Assembly: GCF_001310955.1 (NCBI RefSeq)
Contig: NZ_BAZX01000017.1
Coordinates: forward strand, 26,928-90,927
Source: Marinifilum fragile JCM 15579
Lineage (GTDB): Bacteria; Bacteroidota; Bacteroidia; Bacteroidales; Marinifilaceae
Reading direction: 5' to 3'
Length of the DNA stretch: 64,000 nt
Part shown: one piece after another, positions 26,975 to 34,822 of the stretch
Numbering within the stretch: the stretch's first letter is position 1
How the letters are laid out: every line of letters starts with the position of its first letter
Translations under genes and position numbers: made by a program
Notes under the pieces: generated by a model
Seen by the model: the letters and a program-made list of their open reading frames with translations, nothing else
Database searches by the model: none
What the model was told of the DNA's origin: nothing

Positions 26975-27014
26975 TTATTTAAATCAGATCTAAATAAATT
27001 AATTCAATAAACAA

Positions 27015-27887
27015 ATGAGATTTGTTAATATTCTTATTCTTTCCGTATTAATATTCGGAATATACTCTTGTCAACCAAAGCAAGCTAAAAAAACAGAAAA
27101 TCAAATTTCGGTAAGTATTTTACCTCAGAAATATTTTGTGGAACGAATTGCTGGGAATGACTTTCAGGTTAATATTTTAATTCCTCCAGGAGGTAGTCCT
27201 GCAACCTACGAACCAACTCCTATGCAAATGGAACAGGTTGCAAAATCGGTTGCTTATTTTAAAATTGGACATATCCCTTTCGAAAATACCTGGATGAACA
27301 ACATGATTGAAACAGCAGGAGATATTAAAGTATATAACCTTTCGAAAGGAATTGAGTTAGTGCGTGGACCAGAAGTTCAGCATGGCGACCATTTTCACGA
27401 GGGAGGTATTGATCCGCATACTTGGTCTTCGCCAAAAGCAGTTATTCAAATTGTTCAAAACCTATACGAAGGTTTGGTGGATTTGGCTCCAGAGAAAGAA
27501 GAAATATACAAGAAGAATCTGAACCAATTTCTTTCAGAATTGGAAATGTTGGATCAAGAATCAGAAGAAGTTTTTGCAGGAGCTAAGCACAAATCATTTA
27601 TGATATTTCATCCGGCATTGACATATTTGGCTCGAGACTATGGTTTGAATCAAATTCCAATAGAATTACATGGCAAAGAACCTTCTCCAGCTCACATGCA
27701 AAATTTAATTGGTGAGGCTGAAAAACATGATATTAAGGTTGTCTTTATTCAGAAACAATTTAATAAAGAAAATGCTGAAGCCATTGCAAAAGAGATTAAT
27801 GCTAAGGTGATTCAAATTGATCCTTTGAATGAAGATTGGATGGCTGAAATGAAAAGCATTGTCAATCACTTAAAAGGTGACGCTTAA
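27015..27887 (+). CDS. znuA: Metal ABC transporter substrate-binding lipoprotein (ZnuA-like)
   Basis: The 290-residue protein has a lipoprotein signal (LIFGIYSC, lipid on Cys19). It follows the cluster A-I metal-receptor layout: ILPQKYFVERIAG, IPPGGSPATYEPTP, a short His-rich loop (HGDHFHEGGIDPHTW), and the later FHPALTYLARDYGL. The His-rich segment favours zinc, but manganese or iron cannot be excluded. It is first in an operon with the ATPase (15 bp gap) and the permease. Confidence 0.88.
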   Translation: MRFVNILILSVLIFGIYSCQPKQAKKTENQISVSILPQKYFVERIAGNDFQVNILIPPGGSPATYEPTPMQMEQVAKSVAYFKIGHIPFENTWMNNMIETAGDIKVYNLSKGIELVRGPEVQHGDHFHEGGIDPHTWSSPKAVIQIVQNLYEGLVDLAPEKEEIYKKNLNQFLSELEMLDQESEEVFAGAKHKSFMIFHPALTYLARDYGLNQIPIELHGKEPSPAHMQNLIGEAEKHDIKVVFIQKQFNKENAEAIAKEINAKVIQIDPLNEDWMAEMKSIVNHLKGDA

Positions 27888-27902
27888 ATTCAAAAAACTA
27901 AG

Positions 27903-28631
27903 ATGAACAAACTTCTGGAACTGAAATCCATAAATGCAGCCTACGACGACAAGTTGGTGTTGAAAGATGTCGACTTGGTAGTGAATCAAAATGATTTTGT
28001 TGGAATTATTGGGCCAAATGGAGGTGGTAAAACTACCTTACTCAAGGTGATTCTTGGCATTTTAAAGCCTGTAAGTGGAGAAATGTATGTGAATGGAAGC
28101 ACGATTGGTTATTTACCTCAAATTAATCAAATTGATAAAAAATTTCCGATTTCTGTTCGAGATGTAGTTTTATCGGGTTTGATGGGGGTGAAAAAATTAT
28201 TTGGAAGGTATAGTCCAGAGAATCGAAAGCGTGCAAATGAATTGATGGATCAAATGGGCATTCTTCATTTGAGAAATAAGAACATTGGCGAGCTTTCAGG
28301 CGGTCAGTTGCAAAGGGTATTTTTGTGCAGAGCAATTATTTCTGATCCCCAGCTGTTGATTTTAGATGAGCCAGATACCTATGTGGACAGTAATTTTGAA
28401 GGGGAATTGTATGATATTTTGGATCAATTGAATGATCACATCGCAATTATCATTGTATCGCACGATGTTGGAACCATTTGTTCGCACGTAAAAACCATTG
28501 CCTGTGTAAATCAAACACTGTGTTATCACGATTCCAATATCATATCACAAGAGCAGCTTAAAGCTTATAATTGTCCAATCGATTTAATTACTCACGGTGA
28601 AGTTCCGCATCGAGTATTAAAGCATCATTAG
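27903..28631 (+). CDS. znuC: Metal ABC transporter ATP-binding protein (ZnuC-like)
   Basis: The 242-residue ATPase has Walker A GPNGGGKTTLLK (about residues 38-49), Q-loop YLPQINQ, signature LSGGQLQRVFLCRA and Walker B LLILDEPDTYVD with the switch His in VSHDVG. It powers the metal import complex with the neighbouring receptor and permease. The last 30 residues contain additional His/Cys, seen in some zinc ATPases. The permease gene starts 4 bp later. Confidence 0.92.
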   Translation: MNKLLELKSINAAYDDKLVLKDVDLVVNQNDFVGIIGPNGGGKTTLLKVILGILKPVSGEMYVNGSTIGYLPQINQIDKKFPISVRDVVLSGLMGVKKLFGRYSPENRKRANELMDQMGILHLRNKNIGELSGGQLQRVFLCRAIISDPQLLILDEPDTYVDSNFEGELYDILDQLNDHIAIIIVSHDVGTICSHVKTIACVNQTLCYHDSNIISQEQLKAYNCPIDLITHGEVPHRVLKHH

Positions 28632-28635
28632 TAGT

Positions 28636-29489
28636 ATGAACTCTATATTTGAATTATTTCAATATCAATTTTTTACCAATGCGGTATTTGCTGCAATAAT
28701 GGCCAGCATTACTTGTGGGATTATTGGATCATACATCGTTTCGCGTCGCATTGTGTTTATTAGTGGTGGAATTACCCATGCATCTTTTGGAGGAATTGGA
28801 ATTGCTTGGTATATGGGATTGAACCAATATTGGGAGCTGCCCTGTTTGGTGTTTTATCAGCTTTTGGGATTGAATGGTTGTCGAAAAAAACTGATGTGAG
28901 ACAGGACTCTGTTATTGGAATTCTGTGGGCATTGGGAATGGCATTGGGGATCATATTTATATACATGACTCCTGGTTATGCCCCTAATTTGATGAGCTTT
29001 CTGTTTGGAAATATACTAACTGTTGGTAGTTTGGACTTATTGCTTTTGTTGGGTTTAAGCATTTTAACGATTCTTGTTTTTGCAATGTTTCTGAAACCGA
29101 TTTTGTATGTAGCCTTTGATGAAGAATTTGCTAAAACACAGCGTATTCCAGTTCACTTTATCAGTTACCTGATGATTGCCTTGGTGGCTTTGGCAATTGT
29201 TTTGAACATACGTGTGGTAGGAATTATTCTGGTAATTTCATTCCTAACCATTCCACAAACTATTGCCAATATGTTTACGAAGGACTTTAAGAGAATGATT
29301 TTTGGATCAATCGGATTTGGCTTATTAGGTTCTTTCATTGGTTTATTGGTGTCGTATAAAATTAATGCCCCTTCGGGAGCAACCATTATATTTTCATTTG
29401 TAATTTTATTTGTGATTGCCAAATTGGTGCAGTTGTCAATGATTGCAATAAGAAGGAAAGAAGGAATTAAAGGAGAAAAAATAGGATAG
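28636..29489 (+). CDS. znuB: Metal ABC transporter permease (ZnuB-like; apparent frameshift)
   Basis: With one added base this is a normal 284-residue ABC-3 family permease with about seven to eight membrane helices. The N-terminal part (to about residue 62) has GIIGSYIVSRRIVFISGG and THASFGGIGIAW, the ABC-3 hallmark; the rest has QDSVIGILWALGMALGI and SFLTIPQTIAN. The two halves lie in different frames. Restoring a third C at 28824-28825 joins GLN-PILGAALFG and gives the expected sequence. A real mutation would abolish the importer; base error is more likely. It is the last gene of the znuA-znuC-znuB operon. Confidence 0.85.
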
Positions 29490-29580
29490 AAGAAATTTTC
29501 TATCAATAAATTAATATATAAAAGTATCTGTATTAAATTAGCAGAGCGAAATTTGTACTAACATAAACAACAAAATAAAA

Positions 29581-30975
29581 ATGAGTTACGATTTAATAGT
29601 AGTAGGAAGTGGTCCTGGTGGATACGTAGCTGCCATTCGTGCTTCACAATTGGGAATGAAAGTAGCAGTTGTAGAACGTGCTGAACTGGGTGGTATTTGT
29701 TTGAACTGGGGATGTATCCCTACAAAATCTTTGTTGAAATCGGCACAAGTTTTTGAATACATGAAACATGCAGATGATTATGGATTGTCTGTTGATGGTG
29801 ATGTAAAAGCTGATTTTGAAAAGGTTGTTGCTCGTAGTCGCGGTGTGGCAGAAAAGATGAGTGGTGGTATTCAGTATCTTTTCAAAAAGAATAAAATTGA
29901 AGTTCTAAATGGTTTCGGAAAGCTAATTGGTAACAAGCAAGTTGAAGTTTCTGCTGAAGATGGTACCAAAACTACTTACGAAGCAAAGCATATTATTTTG
30001 GCAACAGGTGCTCGTTCGCGCGAATTGCCAAATCTTCCACAGGATGGAAAAAGAATCATTGGTTACAGAAAGGCATTGACGCTTGAGAAATTGCCTAAGT
30101 CAATGATTGTAGTTGGATCTGGTGCTATTGGATCTGAGTTTGCTTACTTTTATTCAACAATGGGAACAAATGTGACTTTGGTTGAGTTCATGCCAAACAT
30201 TCTTCCTGTTGAAGACGAAGAGGTATCGAAGCAAATGGGACGTTCATTCAAGAAGAACAAGATTAAGGTGATGACTCACTCAACTGTGGAATCGGTGGAA
30301 GGTGAAGAAGGAAACCTTAAGGTGAACATCAAGAACAAGAAAGGCGAGATGGAAGTTCACGAGTGTGAAGTTGTTCTTTCTGCTGTAGGTATTACTCCAA
30401 ATACTGAAGGTATTGGTCTTGAAGAAGTAGGTGTAGCAACTGAAAACGGTCGTGTGATTGTAGATGATTACTACCGCACAAATGTTGAAGGTGTTTACGC
30501 CATTGGTGATATCGTGAAAGGTCCTGCTTTGGCACACGTTGCTTCTGCTGAAGGGATTACTTGTGTTGAGAAAATTGCAGGTATGAAGGTTGAGCCTATC
30601 GATTATACTACCATTCCTGGATGTACTTACACAGTTCCTGAAGTAGCTTCAATGGGTATGACAGAACAAGCAGCTAAAGATGCTGGTCATGAAGTGAAGA
30701 TTGGTAAATTCCCATTCTCAGCTTCAGGTAAGGCAAGTGCAGCCGGTGCTAACGAAGGATTCGTAAAATTGGTATTCGATGCGAAATATGGCGAGTTGTT
30801 AGGTGCTCATATGGTTGGTGCCAACGTTACTGAAATGATTGCTGAATTGATCGTTGCTCGTAAGCTAGAAACTACAGGTCACGAATTGATCAAAGCAATT
30901 CACCCTCACCCAACCATGTCGGAGGCAGTTATGGAAGCTGCAGCTGCTGCTTACGATGAGGTGATTCATATCTAA
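29581..30975 (+). CDS. lpdA: Dihydrolipoyl dehydrogenase
   Basis: The 464-residue flavoenzyme reoxidises dihydrolipoamide of 2-oxoacid dehydrogenase or glycine-cleavage complexes with NAD+. It has the FAD-binding GSGPGGYVAAIRA, the redox disulfide GGICLNWGCIPTKSLL, the NAD-binding GSGAIGSEFAYFY, the second FAD motif YAIGDIVKG and the C-terminal catalytic HPHPTMSEAVMEA. Length is standard. No acyltransferase or decarboxylase gene is adjacent, so the partner complex is encoded elsewhere. Confidence 0.95.
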   Translation: MSYDLIVVGSGPGGYVAAIRASQLGMKVAVVERAELGGICLNWGCIPTKSLLKSAQVFEYMKHADDYGLSVDGDVKADFEKVVARSRGVAEKMSGGIQYLFKKNKIEVLNGFGKLIGNKQVEVSAEDGTKTTYEAKHIILATGARSRELPNLPQDGKRIIGYRKALTLEKLPKSMIVVGSGAIGSEFAYFYSTMGTNVTLVEFMPNILPVEDEEVSKQMGRSFKKNKIKVMTHSTVESVEGEEGNLKVNIKNKKGEMEVHECEVVLSAVGITPNTEGIGLEEVGVATENGRVIVDDYYRTNVEGVYAIGDIVKGPALAHVASAEGITCVEKIAGMKVEPIDYTTIPGCTYTVPEVASMGMTEQAAKDAGHEVKIGKFPFSASGKASAAGANEGFVKLVFDAKYGELLGAHMVGANVTEMIAELIVARKLETTGHELIKAIHPHPTMSEAVMEAAAAAYDEVIHI

Positions 30976-31055
30976 GGAGAAAGGAAAAAGTATCAAATTT
31001 CAGGAATTTGAACTTTTCTTAAAAAAATATCCCTGAAAAGGGAAAATAGAAACAG

Positions 31056-31081
31056 CCCGGGGTTTTGCCTCGGGTTTTTTA
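31056..31081 (+). terminator. Intrinsic terminator after lpdA
   Basis: CCCGGGG (31056-31062) pairs with CCTCGGG (31068-31074) with one G-U pair, then seven T. Confidence 0.85.
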
Positions 31082-31127
31082 TTTGAAAAATTTAAACTTT
31101 AAATGACTTACCTGTTCTACAACTTTC

Positions 31128-31155
31128 TTGATTCCTATTTTAATTTTTAAGTTTG
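31128..31155 (+). promoter_or_regulatory. Promoter of the C1 aminopeptidase gene
   Basis: TAAGTTTG (31148-31155) matches TAnnTTTG, with TTG (31128-31130) 17 bases upstream. The leader to ATG 31195 is about 33 bases. Confidence 0.5.
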
Positions 31156-31194
31156 TGTCAACAATTTAACAACCTACAAAAACAAACAGTACAG

Positions 31195-32583
31195 ATGAGA
31201 AAGTTATTATTGGTTCCTGCAATGCTTTTGGCATTAACAGGAGTATCACAAGCTCAGAAATCAGGATCTGTTGATGCAAAAACACTTGAAGAGATTCGTT
31301 CCAGCTTTAAGTTAGATGCAAATACACAAGCAATCCAAAACGCGATTACAAATACGGAAAGTATTAGAGAATTATCTTTGAACAGATCAAAAATTGGTAA
31401 AACCGATCATTACTTTAAATACAGAGTGGATGTAAAAGGGATTACCGATCAGGAAAGTTCAGGAAGATGTTGGATGTTTACTTCTATGAATACCATTCGT
31501 CCAAATGCGATGAAGAAATTCAATTTGAATGCATTCGATTTTTCTCACAACTATAACTATTTCTGGGATTTGTTTGAGAAATCAAACTTGTTCCTTGAAA
31601 ATATTATTGCAACTGCCGATCGTGATATGGATGATCGTGAGGTTGTAACTTATTTTAAATCTCCTGTTGGTGATGGTGGAGTATGGAACTCATTCTATAA
31701 TGTAGCTAAAAAGTATGGTGTAGTTCCAGCTGAGATTATGCCAGAAACAAAAGTAAGTAACAAAACTCGCGAAATTGGTAGTTTATTGAATGAAAAATTA
31801 AGAGGCGAAGGTTACAAATTAAGAATGTTGGCAGCAGAAAAGGCATCAGCAAAGAAATTGGAAGCTGCTAAGGTAGAATCTTTAAAGTCTATTTACAGAA
31901 TGCTTGCTTTAGGTTTAGGTGAGCCGCCAGTAGAATTCGAATGGAGATTTAAAGATTCAGAAGGCAATATCAGCGAAAGCAAAACTTACACTCCTCAGCA
32001 ATTTTTAGAAGAAGTTGCTCCAGGATATGCTAACATTGAAATGGTAATGATCATGAACGATCCTACTCGTGAGTATTACAAAGTTTATGAAATCAAGAAT
32101 TACAGAAATGTTTCGGAAGGTGTTAACTGGACTTACTTGAACTTGCCAAATGAGGACATCAAGAAGTTTGCAATGGCTTCTATCAAGAATAACGAGGCAA
32201 TGTATGCATCATGTGATGTAGGAAAACAGCACAACCGCAAAACAGGTGTAATGGATGTAAATACTTACGATTACGCTTCATTATTGGGAGTTGAGTTCGA
32301 TATGGACAAAAAGGCAAGAGTCTTAACCCGTCAGTCTGGTTCTTCGCATGCTATGGCCTTGGTTGGTGTAGATGTTGATGAAAACGAAAAGCCAGTAAAA
32401 TGGGAGTTCGAAAATTCTTGGGGATCAGGTTCTGGTCACAATGGTTACATTACTTTCACCGACGCATGGTTCGATGCTTATATGTTCCGTGTGGTAATCA
32501 ACAAGAAGTACTTAGATGAAAAAGCTAAAAAGGCTTCAGAAAGCAAACCAGTACAATTGCCAGTTTGGGATTATATGTTCTAA
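31195..32583 (+). CDS. Secreted C1 family cysteine aminopeptidase (bleomycin hydrolase-like)
   Basis: The 462-residue protein starts at ATG 31195, chosen because it gives a normal signal peptide (MRKLLLVPAMLLALTG, cut after SQA before Gln). An upstream in-frame extension is not needed. The papain-fold triad is visible: Cys in ESSGRCWMFTSMN, His in GSSHAMALVGVD and Asn in EFENSWGSGSGHNG. This layout is that of PepC/bleomycin hydrolase, which trims N-terminal residues from peptides and is usually cytosolic; a periplasmic version is common in Bacteroidota. It is monocistronic. Confidence 0.92.
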   Translation: MRKLLLVPAMLLALTGVSQAQKSGSVDAKTLEEIRSSFKLDANTQAIQNAITNTESIRELSLNRSKIGKTDHYFKYRVDVKGITDQESSGRCWMFTSMNTIRPNAMKKFNLNAFDFSHNYNYFWDLFEKSNLFLENIIATADRDMDDREVVTYFKSPVGDGGVWNSFYNVAKKYGVVPAEIMPETKVSNKTREIGSLLNEKLRGEGYKLRMLAAEKASAKKLEAAKVESLKSIYRMLALGLGEPPVEFEWRFKDSEGNISESKTYTPQQFLEEVAPGYANIEMVMIMNDPTREYYKVYEIKNYRNVSEGVNWTYLNLPNEDIKKFAMASIKNNEAMYASCDVGKQHNRKTGVMDVNTYDYASLLGVEFDMDKKARVLTRQSGSSHAMALVGVDVDENEKPVKWEFENSWGSGSGHNGYITFTDAWFDAYMFRVVINKKYLDEKAKKASESKPVQLPVWDYMF

Positions 32584-32606
32584 ACTGCTTGTAAGATATA
32601 AGGAAG

Positions 32607-32636
32607 GGTGTTTTCTATAGGAGAACACCTTTTTTT
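32607..32636 (+). terminator. Intrinsic terminator after the C1 peptidase gene
   Basis: GGTGTTTTC (32607-32615) pairs with GAGAACACC (32621-32629) with one wobble, followed by seven T. Confidence 0.85.
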
Positions 32637-32679
32637 ATTCTATTCTGATTGTTGTATATGCTCTTCATTTGGCTGAGGA

Positions 32680-32864
32680 GATCATTTTCCCAAAAAAGAA
32701 GCTTCTGAATTGGTTCAGGATGTCATTTTTTCAAAAAAGAAGTTCCTGAATTGGTTCAGGATGTCATTTCTTCAAAAAAGAAGTTCCTGAATTGGTTCAG
32801 CAGGTCGTTTTCTCAAAAAAGAAGTTCCTGAATTGATTCAGGATGTCATTTTCCCAAAAAAGAA
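32680..32864. repeat. Four-copy 41-bp tandem repeat with internal hairpins
   Basis: Units begin at 32701, 32742, 32783 and 32824, an exact 41-base period, with partial units on each side. Each unit contains CCTGAA-ttgg-TTCAGG (first copy CTTCTGAA; fourth with one change in the loop) flanked by an A6 run before and a T-rich run after, so each can fold as a terminator-like hairpin on either strand. Copies differ at a few positions, so the array is not brand new. It lies between converging genes. Confidence 0.85.
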
Positions 32865-32889
32865 AAGCCCCGAACATCGTTCGAGGCTT
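32865..32889 (-). terminator. Intrinsic terminator of the small secreted protein gene
   Basis: AAGCC-c-CGAAC (32865-32875) pairs with GTTCG-a-GGCTT (32879-32889); on the minus strand the odd pair becomes a U-G wobble and the stem is followed by TTTTCTTTTTT. Confidence 0.8.
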
Positions 32890-32911
32890 AACTGTAAATA
32901 TATCTTTGAAA

Positions 32912-33370
32912 TTATTGCTTTAATTTCTTGAATATAAAACGAGTAATAAAGATACCTTTACCATCACCTTTACCACTATCACTTTCTACACCACTGGTAA
33001 CAAAAGCCAATTCGTAACCTTGTTCAACCAAATTGTTGATTTTTGATGAGATCAATGCATCGTTAGAAGCAATGTTTTGGAAATTGATACCTGCAATACT
33101 ATAGAAGTTCAATAGTTTTGTTTCTGCAAACAAACTTACTTTGGCATCAGATCTTTTTACATCTTTCTGATTGCTTTTTTTACCATCTGTTCTTTCTGTG
33201 GTAAATGCATTTGCATCAATTGGAGACTTTTCTTCGATAATTCTAGAACGACCAATACCCATTGGTACGATAGATTCTATCGTAGTGATTACTTTGTACT
33301 CGTAAGATTGAGCATTAGCATCGATAAAAAGCCCACAGGCAATAATGAAAAGTAAAACTAATTTTTTCAT
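32912..33370 (-). CDS. Small secreted protein of unknown function
   Basis: The 152-residue protein has a signal peptide ending LFIDANA before Gln. The mature part is about 130 residues: a charged middle (KKSNQKDVKRSDAK) between two beta-rich segments (SYEYKVITTIESIV and YELAFVTSGVES...FIFKKLKQ). The start and end recall short Bacteroidota periplasmic proteins whose 'LVEQGYELAFV' strand contains the phrase-like motif of DUF4177-type folds, but I cannot assign a family. It is divergent from dps and convergent with the peptidase gene. Confidence 0.65.
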   Translation of the reverse strand: MKKLVLLFIIACGLFIDANAQSYEYKVITTIESIVPMGIGRSRIIEEKSPIDANAFTTERTDGKKSNQKDVKRSDAKVSLFAETKLLNFYSIAGINFQNIASNDALISSKINNLVEQGYELAFVTSGVESDSGKGDGKGIFITRFIFKKLKQ

Positions 33371-33553
33371 ACTTGGTAATTAATTTACTGGTTTATAAAT
33401 ATTAGTAGGTTTTTGAAGATCACTAAACTATAAAAATTATTTAGATAATGTCATTACTAAACAAAATTTTTCATCATGCTAATTGATATATTTATCGAAT
33501 TTTCATGAGCATGATGAGAGAGGCACATGTTTTTGTTTATCAAGTATAAGTTA

Positions 33554-33573
33554 ATCTTATGGATGTATAAGAT
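33554..33573. promoter_or_regulatory. Inverted repeat upstream of dps, possible operator
   Basis: ATCTTAT (33554-33560) and ATAAGAT (33567-33573) form a perfect 7-bp inverted repeat around ggatgt, about 70 bases before the dps start. Half sites recur at either side (cTTAT). A peroxide- or iron-responsive operator is plausible for dps but not shown. Confidence 0.35.
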
Positions 33574-33641
33574 CATCTTATTTTCAATTATAGATATTTG
33601 TATCAAGAAAATGACAAATCAATAATTAAAAAATAAGAATC

Positions 33642-34121
33642 ATGAAAAATCTAAAAGAGAATCAAGCAACAGTTGAGTTAACAGCAAACGAAAGAGAAGT
33701 TGAGCAATTACAAATTTTATTGGCAAACTACCAGTTGTATTATCAAAATTTACGAAACTTTCACTGGAATGTAAGGGGGCGTGCATTCTTCGAATTGCAT
33801 GCGAAATTTGAAGAGTTATATACCGATGCAAGTGATAAAGTTGATGAAATTGCTGAACGAATCTTAACCTTAGATGGTCATCCATTAGGAAATTACTCTG
33901 ACTATGTAGCCATTTCAAGCATTCAGGAAGCAAACTCTAATACAAGCGGAGAGGAAATGGTTCAGCAGGTTGTTGATTCACATGAAGTGTTGATCGAAAA
34001 AGTTAGAAATGTAATTGCGGAAGCAAATGAGAATGAAGATGAGGGAACTTTGGATATATTACCAGCTTATATTTCGTACTTAGAGAAAATTAGTTGGATG
34101 CTTAAAGCATATTTAAAGTAA
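33642..34121 (+). CDS. dps: Dps family DNA-protecting ferroxidase
   Basis: The 159-residue four-helix protein contains the inter-subunit ferroxidase motif NFHWNVRGRAFFELHAKFEELYTDASDKVDEIAERI in split form: the His of FHWNV and the Asp/Glu of HAKFEELYTDASDKVDEIAE. It oxidises Fe(II) with peroxide and stores iron in a 12-mer. The N-terminus is short and only mildly charged, so strong DNA binding through the tail is not obvious. Monocistronic. Confidence 0.93.
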   Translation: MKNLKENQATVELTANEREVEQLQILLANYQLYYQNLRNFHWNVRGRAFFELHAKFEELYTDASDKVDEIAERILTLDGHPLGNYSDYVAISSIQEANSNTSGEEMVQQVVDSHEVLIEKVRNVIAEANENEDEGTLDILPAYISYLEKISWMLKAYLK

Positions 34122-34143
34122 TTCAAATATTTATTGTATAAGA

Positions 34144-34167
34144 AAGCCTCCAAATTTGGAGGCTTTT
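34144..34167. terminator. Bidirectional terminator between dps and the DEAD-like gene
   Basis: AAGCCTCC (34144-34151) pairs with GGAGGCTT (34158-34165) around aaattt. T-runs follow on both strands. Confidence 0.85.
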
Positions 34168-34172
34168 ATTTT

Positions 34173-34790
34173 TTATTCGTTCTCAATATCCAGTATTAGT
34201 GGAAAATTCATGTTTTCATCCATAAACTTATCCATTTGAACCGTAAATCTCTCACAGAAAACAATACGTTGAGATTTTGGAATATATGGAGACAATCTGT
34301 TGATTTCAGACAAAATCTGATCTCTCATAATTAGTTCGGCATCATCAATGATGAACATTTTTAAATTGTTCAGATTAATTCCGCTAAAAGAATATAACTC
34401 ATTCAATTTTTTAGCCGTTGCAATTACAACATCCGAGCCTGCATATATCTTATCTCTTAAATCGTGAAGATTTCCAGCATCACCTTCGCAAAAAACTCTT
34501 AAATCAGTATTTTGTGCCAAAGCTTCAAACTGTTCTTTCATCTCAATGGATTTTTCTCTGCTCGAGACAACAATTAAAGCTCTTGGTACATCTTCGAATT
34601 CCGATTTCAGCTGTTGAATTACACTGATTACAATAGTAGACGACTTACCACTTTTTTCATCGGCACGAATCATTAAATCAACACCGCTTTTTATTTTTGA
34701 AATACTCTGTTTTTGAACTTTTCTTGGTGTTTCGAAGCCATATTGTTCTAAGGCTTCCAATAAATGTTGATCTAATTTTTTTAAGAACAT
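34173..34790 (-). CDS. Degenerate DEAD-box-like domain protein (no helicase C domain)
   Basis: From ATG 34790 the protein has 205 residues; a TTG ten codons upstream is less likely. It matches only RecA domain 1 of DEAD-box helicases: a Q-motif-like start (LLEALEQYGFETPRKVQKQSI), a P-loop altered to ADEKSGKSST, VIATAKKLNE in place of motif Ib, and IDDAE where DEAD is expected. The second RecA domain is absent, and a terminator follows the stop codon, so it looks like a stable short protein and not a random cut. ATP binding may survive; unwinding is unlikely. It starts 32 bp after the vWA gene on the same strand. Confidence 0.75.
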   Translation of the reverse strand: MFLKKLDQHLLEALEQYGFETPRKVQKQSISKIKSGVDLMIRADEKSGKSSTIVISVIQQLKSEFEDVPRALIVVSSREKSIEMKEQFEALAQNTDLRVFCEGDAGNLHDLRDKIYAGSDVVIATAKKLNELYSFSGINLNNLKMFIIDDAELIMRDQILSEINRLSPYIPKSQRIVFCERFTVQMDKFMDENMNFPLILDIENE

Positions 34791-34822
34791 CTTTTTTTGC
34801 TTTTTGTTTGAATGTCGCAAAT

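Noticed and set aside
28636..28899. Programmed frameshifting in znuB or the LytTR gene
   Set aside because: No slippery heptamer with a downstream structure is seen, and the required correction is a base gain at a short homopolymer in several unrelated genes.
32680..32864. CRISPR array
   Set aside because: The 41-bp units are contiguous copies with no unique spacers, and no cas gene is near.
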